Shown here one piece after another: positions 50,686 through 59,683 of a DNA stretch of 64,000 nucleotides; the first letter of the stretch is position 1; each line of letters starts with the position of its first letter. The DNA comes from Bacteroides helcogenes P 36-108 (GTDB taxonomy: Bacteria; Bacteroidota; Bacteroidia; Bacteroidales; Bacteroidaceae), in contig NC_014933.1 of NCBI RefSeq assembly GCF_000186225.1, forward strand, positions 930,001-994,000, read 5' to 3'. The notes under the pieces were generated by a model. That model did not search any database, was not told the DNA's origin, and saw nothing but the letters and a program-made list of their open reading frames with translations. Position numbers and translations under genes: made by a program.

Positions 50686-52044
50686 ATGAAATACCAAGTT
50701 GCCATTATCGGTGGAGGTCCTGCGGGATATACTGCTGCCGAAGTTGCCGGCAAAGCCGGTCTGAGTGTTGTACTTTTCGAGAAACAAAGTCTTGGTGGAG
50801 TATGTCTGAACGAAGGCTGTATTCCTACTAAGACTTTATTGTATTCGGCTAAGACTTACGACGGAGCACGTCATGCCTCCAAATATGCGGTGAACGTACC
50901 CGAAGTTTCGTTCGATCTGCCTAAGATCATTGCCCGTAAACAGAAGGTTGTGCGCAAACTGGTGCTCGGTGTAAAAGGCAAACTGACTGCTCATGGCGTA
51001 AATATCGTAACCGGTGCGGCAACTATAATCGACAAGAATCACGTGCAATGCGGTGAAGAAACCTACGAATGCGAGAACCTGCTACTTTGTACGGGTTCGG
51101 AAACCTTCGTTCCTCCTATTTCCGGAGTAGATACAGTGCCTTATTGGACGCATCGCGACGCGTTGGATAATAAAGAACTTCCCGCTTCGCTTGCCATCAT
51201 CGGTGGTGGCGTTATCGGCATGGAGTTTGCTTCTTTCTTCAATAGCCTCGGTGTGCAGGTAACGGTAATCGAGATGCTCGATGAAATACTTGGTGGTATG
51301 GACAAGGAACTCTCCGCCATGCTTCGTGCTGAGTACGCAAAGAGAGGAATTAAATTTATGCTGAGTACCAAAGTTGTTTCATTGGCCGGGACTTCTTCGG
51401 AAGACGGCAATCTGCTGGTGCAGGTGAATTACGAAAACGCTGACGGTTCCGGTTCTGTGGTAGCCGACAAACTTCTGATGAGTGTAGGACGTCGTCCTGT
51501 GTCGAAAGGCTTTGGCCTCGAAAACCTCAACTTGGCTAAGACGGAGCGAGGAAACATCATCGTCAGCGAGCAAATGCAGACTTCCGAGGAGGGAGTATAT
51601 GCTTGTGGCGACCTTACCGGATTCTCTCTATTGGCACATACCGCCGTTCGTGAAGCCGAAGTAGCGGTGCATACCATCCTCGGAAAGAACGATGCTATGA
51701 GTTATCGTGCCATCCCCGGTGTTGTATATACCAATCCCGAAATAGCCGGTGTGGGTGAGACGGAAGAGTCTCTTCAAAAGAAAAACATAGCCTATCGTGC
51801 CGTTCAGCTTCCGATGGCCTATTCCGGTCGCTTTGTAGCCGAAAACGAAGGTGTAAACGGTGTCTGCAAAGTATTGTTGGCCGAAGATGATACAGTATTG
51901 GGTGCTCATGTCCTGGGTAATCCTGCTTCTGAAATCATCACCTTAGCAGGTATGGCCATTGAACTGAAACTGACGGCGGGAGAGTGGAAGAAGATCGTAT
52001 TTCCGCATCCTACGGTGGGGGAGATATTCAAAGAGGTGTTATAA
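50686..52044 (+). CDS. lpdA: Dihydrolipoyl dehydrogenase
   Basis: 452 residues. FAD-binding GGGPAGYTAAEVAGKAG (9-25), redox-active disulfide Cys40/Cys45 in GGVCLNEGCIPTKTLL, NAD-binding AIIGGGVIGMEFASFF, and the C-terminal dimer domain with the FPHPTVGEIF His-Glu pair. It reoxidises dihydrolipoyl groups of 2-oxoacid dehydrogenases or the glycine cleavage system. No E1/E2 or lipoate-protein gene is adjacent, so which complex it serves is not shown here. 190 bp upstream have no clear TAnnTTTG box; the nearest is the mismatched TATCTTTC at 50650. Confidence 0.96.
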   Translation: MKYQVAIIGGGPAGYTAAEVAGKAGLSVVLFEKQSLGGVCLNEGCIPTKTLLYSAKTYDGARHASKYAVNVPEVSFDLPKIIARKQKVVRKLVLGVKGKLTAHGVNIVTGAATIIDKNHVQCGEETYECENLLLCTGSETFVPPISGVDTVPYWTHRDALDNKELPASLAIIGGGVIGMEFASFFNSLGVQVTVIEMLDEILGGMDKELSAMLRAEYAKRGIKFMLSTKVVSLAGTSSEDGNLLVQVNYENADGSGSVVADKLLMSVGRRPVSKGFGLENLNLAKTERGNIIVSEQMQTSEEGVYACGDLTGFSLLAHTAVREAEVAVHTILGKNDAMSYRAIPGVVYTNPEIAGVGETEESLQKKNIAYRAVQLPMAYSGRFVAENEGVNGVCKVLLAEDDTVLGAHVLGNPASEIITLAGMAIELKLTAGEWKKIVFPHPTVGEIFKEVL

Positions 52045-52071
52045 CAGGATTACAATACTTGATAACCAAGA

Positions 52072-52512
52072 ATGAAAACAGTTAGGTTGATTACTTGTCC
52101 TGACGCTGCTCAGGCACATATCATTCAAGGAGCATTAGAGAATGAAGGCATCGCCTCCTTGCTTCATAATGAAAATATGTCCACTGTCATGCGTGGATAT
52201 TCCAGCGATATTACAGGAGTAGACGTACTGGTATACGAAGATGATTACGGCAGAGCACTCGATCTGCTGGAACGCAACCAGATGATTCCCGAACAATTGA
52301 AATACTGCCCTTGCTGTGGAGCTTCGGATATCAAATTCGTATTAAGAAAACAACATCGGATACGGGCTATCATGGCTGCCATACTTTCTATGTTGACTGC
52401 TACACCTCCGGGCACTGAGCATTGGGAATATGTTTGCAAGAAGTGTGGCGCTCATTTTGAGAAGCCGGTGGCAAAGCTGAAGGAGAATATGGATGAAGAA
52501 TCATTTGAATAA
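52072..52512 (+). CDS. DUF2007 protein with zinc-ribbon cysteines
   Basis: 146 residues. The N-terminal half (MKTVRLITCPDAAQAHIIQGALENEGI, then VDVLVYEDDYGRALDLLE) is a DUF2007 (putative signal-transducing) domain. The second half has two cysteine pairs (CPCC at 79-82 and CKKC at 122-125) in zinc-ribbon spacing. Role unknown. It starts 27 bp after lpdA and lies 6 bp before dacB, so the three genes appear to form one operon. Confidence 0.88.
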   Translation: MKTVRLITCPDAAQAHIIQGALENEGIASLLHNENMSTVMRGYSSDITGVDVLVYEDDYGRALDLLERNQMIPEQLKYCPCCGASDIKFVLRKQHRIRAIMAAILSMLTATPPGTEHWEYVCKKCGAHFEKPVAKLKENMDEESFE

Positions 52513-52518
52513 GAAATA

Positions 52519-53949
52519 ATGAAAAGGTTTTTAACATATTTGTTTTGGTCTATTTGTCTTTTGCCTTTATCCGCACAAGACATTGCGATGCAACCGGACT
52601 CTCTTTCTTCGCGTATCGATACGCTGATAAAGTATAAACTTCCCCAAGGCTCCAACGTTGCTATCTCTGTTTTCGACTTGACGGATGGAAAACCTTTGTA
52701 TGGTTACCAATCAGACAAGCTGTCTCGTCCTGCTTCTACTATGAAGCTACTGACCACTATTACTGCATTATCTCAGCCACAAGCTGATGAGCCATTTCGT
52801 ACGGAGGTGTGGTATAAAGGAGTGATTAAAGGCGATACTCTGAAAGGAGATATATACGTTATCGGTGGTTATGACCCTGAATTCAACGATGAAGCGCTGG
52901 ATTCATTGGTGAATGCAGTGAGCCGTTTCCCTTTCTCGGTAATACAAGGCAAAGTGTATGGAGATGTTTCCATGAAGGACTCCCTTTATTGGGGAAGTGG
53001 TTGGCTATGGGATGATACCCCTGCTTCTTATCAACCCTATCTTTCTCCGTTGATGCTGAATAAAGGCGTTTTAACGGTCACCGCTTCCCCTGGTGAACGT
53101 GGAGAAACGGCAAATTTGAAATGTACTCCCGCCTCTACCTATTATACACTGACGAATAATACCCAAACACGTACCCCTTCCGCCGGACGCTTCAAAGTAT
53201 CACGGGACTGGTTGACGAATGGTAATAATATCATTGTCACGGGCAATGTAGACGGACGTCGTGCAGGCACAGTCAATATTTTCTCGTCGGAGAATTTCTT
53301 TATGCGTACCTTTATGGATCGCTTGCAAGCACGGGGCATCCGCTGTACTTCTGATTATGCATTCGGTGAGTTTCAGAAGGATAGCGTTTCTGTACAGATG
53401 GTCTGTTACGAAACTTCCATGCAAGATGTTGTGAACGAGATTATGAAGGAAAGTGATAACTTGAATGCGGAAGCAACCCTCTGTCGCCTTGGTGCTCAAA
53501 GTACCGGAAAAAAGCACATCACTGCCGAAGACGGTCTTTCTGCCGTTCGTATGCTGATAAAGAAGTTAGGTTATAACCCTGACCGCTTTAACTTGGCCGA
53601 TGGTTGCGGTCTTTCCAATTATAACTATATTTCTCCCGATTTGCTTGTCGCTTTCCTCAGGCATGCTTATTCCCGTACCGATGTCTTTCGGAAACTGTAT
53701 AAAGCACTGCCCGTTGGTGGCATAGATGGTACACTGAAGAATCGGATGCAGCGTGGTACGCGTTCTTATAAGAATGTTCATGCTAAAACTGGTTCATTCA
53801 CTGCCATTAACTGTCTTGCAGGCTATCTTCGTGCTGATAACGGGCATGAGATAGCTTTTGCCATCATGAACCAGAATGCTCTTTCGGGCAGGGAGGCACG
53901 AGCGTTTCAGGATGCGGTTTGCGAGGCGGTAATCTCATCCTTGTATTGA
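52519..53949 (+). CDS. dacB: D-alanyl-D-alanine carboxypeptidase/endopeptidase (PBP4, S13)
   Basis: 476 residues. Signal peptide (1-19, ending LSA-Q), then the class C penicillin-binding protein triad: STMK with Ser73 and Lys76, SDN at 312-314, and KTG at 423-425. The insertion between the first two motifs is usual for S13. It trims peptidoglycan stem peptides and cross-links in the periplasm. Its start lies 6 bp after the DUF2007 stop. Confidence 0.96.
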   Translation: MKRFLTYLFWSICLLPLSAQDIAMQPDSLSSRIDTLIKYKLPQGSNVAISVFDLTDGKPLYGYQSDKLSRPASTMKLLTTITALSQPQADEPFRTEVWYKGVIKGDTLKGDIYVIGGYDPEFNDEALDSLVNAVSRFPFSVIQGKVYGDVSMKDSLYWGSGWLWDDTPASYQPYLSPLMLNKGVLTVTASPGERGETANLKCTPASTYYTLTNNTQTRTPSAGRFKVSRDWLTNGNNIIVTGNVDGRRAGTVNIFSSENFFMRTFMDRLQARGIRCTSDYAFGEFQKDSVSVQMVCYETSMQDVVNEIMKESDNLNAEATLCRLGAQSTGKKHITAEDGLSAVRMLIKKLGYNPDRFNLADGCGLSNYNYISPDLLVAFLRHAYSRTDVFRKLYKALPVGGIDGTLKNRMQRGTRSYKNVHAKTGSFTAINCLAGYLRADNGHEIAFAIMNQNALSGREARAFQDAVCEAVISSLY

Positions 53950-53962
53950 GCCTGTTCCCTCA

Positions 53963-54871
53963 TTATTTCTCCGGTTCCCTTCTGTATTGTGCGGGCGACA
54001 TTCCCAAATGTGCCTTCACATACTTGCCGAAGAAAGACTGGTTGGAGAAGTTGAATTCGTCCGCAATCTCCTTGACGGACTTGTCCGAGTGTTTGAGCCG
54101 TTGCTTTATCTGCCCGATGGCATACTCGTTTATCCAATCCATGGCCGTGCGTCCGCTTGTTTCTTTGACTACGGCGGACACGTACTTGGGTGAGTAGCAC
54201 AGCAGGTTGGCATAATAACTCACTGTGCGGTGGCGGCCGTTGTCTTTCGACAGTTCCAGCATGAACTGCCGGCACAGGATGTTGCCGCGTCCTATGCCGG
54301 TGGAAGTTTGTTCTCCTTCCTTGTTGGCTTCCTCGTAGATTTTCGATATGATTTCACAAAGGAGGGCGGAGAAGAGGTACTTCAACGCATCTTTCTTGAA
54401 GTAGGAATCCTTTTCCTGAATTTTGCCCATAATCAGTTGCTCATAATACTGTGCAAGGGGTGGCTTCTCGTTGCATTTGTTGCGGTGGACAGGGTTCTTG
54501 CTGAGATAGAGGAACATATTGTCCATTCCCTTTTCATGCTTCAGCACATTGCCAAGGAAGTTGCTGGAAAAACCTATCATGCAGATGTGCGTGCCGGGGC
54601 TGAACATTACTTGGTTTATCGCCATGTTGGGCAGGCATACAAGGGCTTCGTGCGGTTGAATCTGGTATTGCTTTCCGTTGATGGCAAGCTGTATGCACCC
54701 GTCGATGCACGCTACTATAAGGAGGAACGTTATTCTTCTTGTGTCTTGATTGCAGAGGATGGGCAGATCGCGCTTCTCGGTGAAGAAGACATTCTCGTCC
54801 ATATATTCTATCTCGTTTTGGTAGGCTTTGAAGTCTTCAAAGTCGATGTTTATGGTTGGTCTATTTTCCAT
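53963..54871 (-). CDS. AraC-family regulator beside RND efflux operon
   Basis: 302 residues. N-terminal effector domain with a cupin-like part (IQLAINGKQYQIQPHEALVCLPN), then a C-terminal AraC pair (about 205-300; RTVSYYANLLCYSPKYVSAVVKETSGRTAMDWINEYAIGQIKQRLKHSDKSVKEIADEFNFSNQSFFGKYVKAHLGMSPAQYR). Start at the ATG after an AAAGGAAT ribosome-binding stretch. Its start faces the efflux operon across about 320 bp, so local control of those genes is likely but unproven. Ends 13 bp from dacB, converging. Confidence 0.92.
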   Translation of the reverse strand: MENRPTINIDFEDFKAYQNEIEYMDENVFFTEKRDLPILCNQDTRRITFLLIVACIDGCIQLAINGKQYQIQPHEALVCLPNMAINQVMFSPGTHICMIGFSSNFLGNVLKHEKGMDNMFLYLSKNPVHRNKCNEKPPLAQYYEQLIMGKIQEKDSYFKKDALKYLFSALLCEIISKIYEEANKEGEQTSTGIGRGNILCRQFMLELSKDNGRHRTVSYYANLLCYSPKYVSAVVKETSGRTAMDWINEYAIGQIKQRLKHSDKSVKEIADEFNFSNQSFFGKYVKAHLGMSPAQYRREPEK

Positions 54872-55194
54872 ATTCCTTTTTCCTTTTTTTGTTTGACGGC
54901 GCAAAGTTCAGTAATAATCGGATATATCAAATGTTCTATTCGTAATATATTGTGTTCTGTGTTGCCTATTTGTGGATTTTTGGCTTCTTAAAAAAGACAA
55001 AAGAGGGAAAATGGAACATAAGTGCGGGCGTATGTATAACGGGCGGGTTATTCTATTCCTCTAACTTTGCCGACGTTTTTAGCAGTAGTATGGAAGTTTT
55101 GCTTCAATGGGAAGAGAGGAGAGGCAAGAAGCCTAAGATGAGAAATAAGGAACAAGGAATAAAGAACATATATTTTTTTAAATCAATAGAGAAT
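54872..55194. other. Divergent region between AraC gene and RND operon
   Basis: 323 bp. Holds the rightward promoter box TAACTTTG (55062-55069) and, for the AraC gene, the minus-strand GAACTTTG (one base off consensus) near 54901-54908. The rightward leader is about 118 nt. No small gene is visible. Confidence 0.6.
55062..55069 (+). promoter_or_regulatory. Promoter -7 box for RND efflux operon
   Basis: TAACTTTG, 125 bp upstream of the adaptor-gene ATG at 55195. No clear -33 TTG. Confidence 0.5.
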
Positions 55195-56298
55195 ATGATT
55201 AAGGTAAATGGAAAAGGGATACGGCTGATGATGCTCATTGGCAGTACCATGTGGTTGGCATCGTGCAAGCAGGCGCCGGATGCCCAGATGAAGCCTTCGT
55301 ATGCTACCATGACGGTGGCTGCGTCGGACAAAGAGATTACTTCTTCCTACTCCGCCACCATACGCGGACGGCAGGACATCGACATCTATCCGCAGGTGTC
55401 GGGCACTATACAGCGTCTCTGCGTGGCAGAGGGGCAGAAGGTGAAGCAGGGACAGTTGTTGTTCATTATCGACCAAGTGCCCTATAAGGCGGCCCTGAAG
55501 ACGGCGCTTGCCAATGTGGAGGCGGCACGTGCTTCGCTCTCGTCGGCACAGTTGGCATTCAACAGCAACAAGGAACTATATGCCCAGAAGGTGGTGTCGC
55601 AATACACCTTGCAGACGGCGGAGAACTCTTACCTCGCCGCCAAAGCACAGCTCTCCCAAGCTGAGGCACAGGAGGTGAATGCGCGCAACAACCTCTCTTA
55701 TACCGAAGTGAAGAGTCCTGCCGACGGTGTGGTAGGTGCTTTGCCTTATCGGGTGGGTGCATTGGTGAGCGCTAACATACAGCAACCCCTCACCACCGTG
55801 AGCGACAACCGTGATATGTACGTTTACTTCTCCATGACGGAGAATCAACTCTTAGCCCTCACCCGCGAGCATGGTTCTATGGACGAGGCGCTGAAGGCCA
55901 TGCCTGCCGTGCAGCTCCAACTGAATGACGGCAGCATGTACGAGCAGCCGGGCAAGATAGAGTCCATCAGTGGCGTGATAGACCGTCAGACGGGTACGGT
56001 GTCGGCACGTGCCGTGTTCCCCAACGAGTCCAGACTGCTGCATAGCGGCGCGTCGGGCAGCGTGGTGATGCCGAGTACCTATAAGCAGTGCGTTGTCATT
56101 CCGCAAGGCGCCACGGTGCAGCTTCAGGACAAGACGGTGGTATATAAGGTAGTGGACGGCAAGGCCGCTTCTACGCTCATCACCGTGGCTCCCGTGAGCG
56201 ACGGCCGCGAATACGTGGTGTTGGACGGCTTGAAACCGGGCGACGAGATTGTATCCGAAGGCGCCGGACTGGTGCGTGAAGGAACTCCGGTGAAATGA
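55195..56298 (+). CDS. RND efflux periplasmic adaptor (MFP)
   Basis: 367 residues. Lipobox LASC (Cys24), then the membrane-fusion pattern: IRGRQDIDIYPQVSGTIQRLCVAEGQKVKQGQLLFIID (biotinyl-lipoyl half), a coiled-coil hairpin, NNLSYTEVKSPADGVVGALPYRVGALV (second half), and a beta-barrel with VVIPQGATVQLQDKTVVYKV. It links the pump to the outer-membrane channel. Start at the ATG of MIKVNGKG; upstream codons lack signal-peptide character. First gene of a three-gene GC-rich operon. Confidence 0.95.
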   Translation: MIKVNGKGIRLMMLIGSTMWLASCKQAPDAQMKPSYATMTVAASDKEITSSYSATIRGRQDIDIYPQVSGTIQRLCVAEGQKVKQGQLLFIIDQVPYKAALKTALANVEAARASLSSAQLAFNSNKELYAQKVVSQYTLQTAENSYLAAKAQLSQAEAQEVNARNNLSYTEVKSPADGVVGALPYRVGALVSANIQQPLTTVSDNRDMYVYFSMTENQLLALTREHGSMDEALKAMPAVQLQLNDGSMYEQPGKIESISGVIDRQTGTVSARAVFPNESRLLHSGASGSVVMPSTYKQCVVIPQGATVQLQDKTVVYKVVDGKAASTLITVAPVSDGREYVVLDGLKPGDEIVSEGAGLVREGTPVK

Positions 56299-56331
56299 CG
56301 TCTTTTTAAATGAAACATTAGCAGAAACAAT

Positions 56332-59300
56332 ATGAAAGGAAATATATTCATTAAGCGGCCGGTGATGGCTATCTCCATCTCGCTGCTGATATTGATTGTC
56401 GGGCTCATCTCGCTGCTCACACTCCCGGTGGAGCAGTACCCCGACATTGCGCCGCCCACGGTGCAGGTCAGTGCTTCCTATACCGGTGCTGATGCCGAGG
56501 CGGTGATGAACAGTGTCATCATGCCCTTGGAAGAGAGCATCAACGGCGTGGAGAACATGATGTACATCACCTCCACCGCCACCAATGCCGGAACGGCTAC
56601 CATAAACGTTTACTTCAAGCAGGGAACCGACCCCGACATGGCGGCCGTGAACGTGCAGAACCGTGTGTCCAAAGCGCAAGGCCTGCTGCCTGCCGAAGTG
56701 ACCAGAATCGGTGTCACTACGCAGAAGCGCCAGACCAGCTTCTTGCAGGTAAACACATTAGTGAGCACCGATGGTACATACGACGAGCGTTTCCTGGCCA
56801 ACTACCTTGACATCAACATCGTGCCCGCCGTGAAGCGTATAGATGGTGTGGGCGACGTGATGGCGATGGGCGACACGTACAGTATGCGTATCTGGCTGAA
56901 GCCTGAGCGCATGGCACAATACGGACTGATACCCTCGGACGTGACTTCCGTGTTGGGCGAGCAGAACATAGAGTCGCCTACCGGTTCGCTGGGCGCCGAC
57001 TCGAAGAACGTCTTCCAGTTCACCATGAAGTATCGCGGACGGTTGAAGAGCACGGAGGAGTTTCAGAACACCGTAATCCGTGCGCAGGCCGACGGTTCTG
57101 TGCTTCGCCTCAAGGATGTGGCGGACGTGGAGTTGGGCTCTTTGTCTTATAGCTTTCATGGCGAGACAGACGGCCATCCGGGTGTCACCTTCCTGGCCTT
57201 CCAGGTGGCGGGAGCCAATGCCACGGCGGTGAACAGTGACATCACGGCCTTGCTGAACGACTTGAGCAAGGACTTGCCCAAAGGCACGAAGTTCATCACC
57301 CTGATGAGTTCCAACGACTTCCTTTTCGCTTCTATCCACAATGTGGTGGAAACGCTGATTATAGCCATCATCCTCGTCATCCTCGTGGTGTACTTCTTCC
57401 TGCAGGACTTGAAGAGTACGATTATCCCCTCCATCTCCATCGTGGTTTCACTGATAGGAACCTTTGCGTGCATGATGGCGGCAGGCTTCAGCATCAACAT
57501 CCTTACCCTGTTTGCCTTGGTGCTTGCCATCGGTACGGTGGTGGACGATGCCATTGTGGTGGTGGAGGCTGTGCAGGCCAAGTTCGATGCGGGCTACACC
57601 TCGTCCTATCAGGCTACCAAGGATGCGATGGGCGATGTGACGATGGCCATCGTCTCTTGTACCTGTGTGTTCATGGCGGTGTTTATCCCCGTGACGTTCA
57701 TGGGCGGCACGTCGGGCATCTTCTACACCCAGTTTGGTGTGACAATGGCCACGGCGGTAGGTATCTCCATGATTTCGGCCTTGACACTCTGCCCCGCCTT
57801 GTGCGCCATCATGATGCGCCCCTCCGACGGAACCAAGAGCGCCAAGAGCATCAACGGACGGGTGCGGGCTGCCTACAATGCTTCGTACAACGCCCTGTTG
57901 GGCAAATATAAGAAAGGTGTGATGTTCGCCATCCACCACCGCTGGATGACGTGGACTTCACTGGGCATTGCCACCGTGCTGTTGGTATGGCTCATGGCCA
58001 CCACCAAGACGGGACTTGTGCCGCAGGAAGACCAGGGCTTCATCATGGCCAACGTGAGCACCGCACCGGGCAGTACGCTTGAGGAGACCGCCAAAGTGAT
58101 GGCCAAGGCCGAGGCTTTGGTGAAGAACACGCCGGAGGTGGACCACTACTCCAAGGTGAGTGGTTACGGTATGCTGTCCGGACAAGGCACTTCTTACGGT
58201 ATCCTGATGATACGACTCAAGGACTGGAGCGAGCGTAAGGGCAAGGAACACTCTGCCAACGCGGTGATGGGACGGCTCAACGCCCAGTTCCAGGGCATCA
58301 AGGAGGCACAGATATTCTGCTTCCAGATGGGTATGATTCCCGGCTACGGCATGGGTAACGCCATCGAGCTGAACATGCAGGACAAGACGGGCGGTGAGAT
58401 GTCCGTCTTCTACCAGAACACCATGCAGTTCCTCGGCGCGCTGAACCAACGCCCTGAGGTGGCTATGGCCTATACGTCCTACGCCATGAACTTCCCGCAG
58501 CTTTCGGTGGATGTGGATGCCGCCAAGTGCAAGCGTGCGGGCATTTCGCCTGCCACGGTGCTCGATGTATTGGGCAGCTATTGCGGCGGTGGCTACATCT
58601 CCAACTACAATAAGTATGGCAAGGTATATCGGGTGATGATGCAGGCTTCCCCGGAATTCCGCCTCGACCAACATGCGCTCGACAATATGTTTGTGCGCAA
58701 CGGTTCGGAGATGGCTCCCGTCAGCCAGTTCGTCACCTTGAAGAAGGTGCTCGGCCCGGAGACGGCCAACCGCTTCAACCTCTACAGCTCCATCACCGTG
58801 AACGTGAACCCCGCCCCCGGATATTCCAGCGGTGAGGTGCAGAAGGCCATCGAAGAAGTCTCCGCACAGGCATTGCCTTCGGGCTACGGCTACGAATACG
58901 GCGGCATGGCGCGTGAGGAAGCAAGCAGCGGCGGTATGCAGACGGTGCTCATCTATGGCATCTGCATCGTGCTCATCTTCCTCATCTTGGCTTGCCTTTA
59001 CGAGAGCTTCCTCATCCCGTTTGCCGTCATCTTCTCCGTACCGTTCGGACTGATGGGGTCGTTCCTCTTCGCCAAGCTCTTCGGGCTGGAGAATAACATC
59101 TACCTGCAAACGGGTGTCATCATGCTTATCGGCTTGCTGGCAAAGACGGCCATCCTGATTACGGAGTTTGCCGTGGAGCGCCGCCGCAAGGGTATGGGCA
59201 TCATAGAGAGTGCCTACGCCGCTGCACAAGCCCGTCTGCGCCCCATCCTGATGACGGTGCTGACGATGATATTCGGTATGCTCCCCTTGATGTTCTCCAG

Positions 59301-59511
59301 CGGTGCGGGAGCCAACGGCAACTCGTCACTGGGCACAGGCGTAGTGGGCGGTATGGCGGTAGGTACTCTGGCATTGCTGTTCGTAGTGCCGGTGTTCTAC
59401 ATCGCCTTCGAGTTCCTGCAAGAGAAGATACGCAAGCCCATGCACGAAGAAGCCGATGCGCAAGTGCTGCTCGAAAAGGAAAAGAGTGAGGCAGAACGGG
59501 CGAAAGATTGA
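56332..59511 (+). CDS. RND multidrug efflux pump (HAE-1 family)
   Basis: 1059 residues, twelve membrane helices and two large periplasmic loops, as in AcrB. Proton-relay residues are present: Asp405 and Asp406 in TVVDDAIVVVEAV and Lys938 in AKTAILITEFAVE. The start MKGNIFIKRPVMAISISLLILIVG and FMGGTSGIFYTQFGVTMATAV are standard. Probably exports drugs, bile salts or dyes; specificity is not readable. The ATG lies 33 bp after the adaptor stop. Confidence 0.97.
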   Translation: MKGNIFIKRPVMAISISLLILIVGLISLLTLPVEQYPDIAPPTVQVSASYTGADAEAVMNSVIMPLEESINGVENMMYITSTATNAGTATINVYFKQGTDPDMAAVNVQNRVSKAQGLLPAEVTRIGVTTQKRQTSFLQVNTLVSTDGTYDERFLANYLDINIVPAVKRIDGVGDVMAMGDTYSMRIWLKPERMAQYGLIPSDVTSVLGEQNIESPTGSLGADSKNVFQFTMKYRGRLKSTEEFQNTVIRAQADGSVLRLKDVADVELGSLSYSFHGETDGHPGVTFLAFQVAGANATAVNSDITALLNDLSKDLPKGTKFITLMSSNDFLFASIHNVVETLIIAIILVILVVYFFLQDLKSTIIPSISIVVSLIGTFACMMAAGFSINILTLFALVLAIGTVVDDAIVVVEAVQAKFDAGYTSSYQATKDAMGDVTMAIVSCTCVFMAVFIPVTFMGGTSGIFYTQFGVTMATAVGISMISALTLCPALCAIMMRPSDGTKSAKSINGRVRAAYNASYNALLGKYKKGVMFAIHHRWMTWTSLGIATVLLVWLMATTKTGLVPQEDQGFIMANVSTAPGSTLEETAKVMAKAEALVKNTPEVDHYSKVSGYGMLSGQGTSYGILMIRLKDWSERKGKEHSANAVMGRLNAQFQGIKEAQIFCFQMGMIPGYGMGNAIELNMQDKTGGEMSVFYQNTMQFLGALNQRPEVAMAYTSYAMNFPQLSVDVDAAKCKRAGISPATVLDVLGSYCGGGYISNYNKYGKVYRVMMQASPEFRLDQHALDNMFVRNGSEMAPVSQFVTLKKVLGPETANRFNLYSSITVNVNPAPGYSSGEVQKAIEEVSAQALPSGYGYEYGGMAREEASSGGMQTVLIYGICIVLIFLILACLYESFLIPFAVIFSVPFGLMGSFLFAKLFGLENNIYLQTGVIMLIGLLAKTAILITEFAVERRRKGMGIIESAYAAAQARLRPILMTVLTMIFGMLPLMFSSGAGANGNSSLGTGVVGGMAVGTLALLFVVPVFYIAFEFLQEKIRKPMHEEADAQVLLEKEKSEAERAKD

Positions 59512-59600
59512 GTGCCAAGGCTTGGAACTGATGGTTTCTCAGCGAGAAACTGATGGTTTCAAGCTTTGGAACAAAAAGTGCCAAGCTTTGGAACAAAAAA
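59512..59600 (+). repeat. Short palindromic direct repeats between pump and outer-membrane factor
   Basis: Starting right after the pump stop: GTGCCAAG at 59512 and 59578; TGATGGTTTC at 59529 and 59551; AAGCTTTGGAACAAAAA at 59561 and 59583. Several are palindromic (CCAAGGCTTGG 59515-59525; GTTTCTC/GAGAAAC 59534-59550). The sequence is non-coding. Confidence 0.75.
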
Positions 59601-59623
59601 CTTTCCCCTAATGAAACAAATAA

Positions 59624-59660
59624 TTTCCTCTGCACAAGCAGACAGCTTGTGCAGAGGAAA
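59624..59660 (+). repeat. Perfect 16-bp hairpin before outer-membrane factor gene
   Basis: TTTCCTCTGCACAAGC (59624-59639), 5-nt loop, exact complement at 59645-59660; no T-run after it. It ends 23 nt before the ATG at 59684, where it could slow translation, act as a partial terminator, or protect the upstream message. Confidence 0.75.
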
Positions 59661-59683
59661 CGGAATAAAAACAGATTGGAACA

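Noticed and set aside
57958..59229. 423-codon leftward open frame inside the RND pump gene
   Set aside because: GC-rich coding DNA often keeps the opposite strand open; His/Arg/Leu-heavy product without a domain, while the pump frame is certain.
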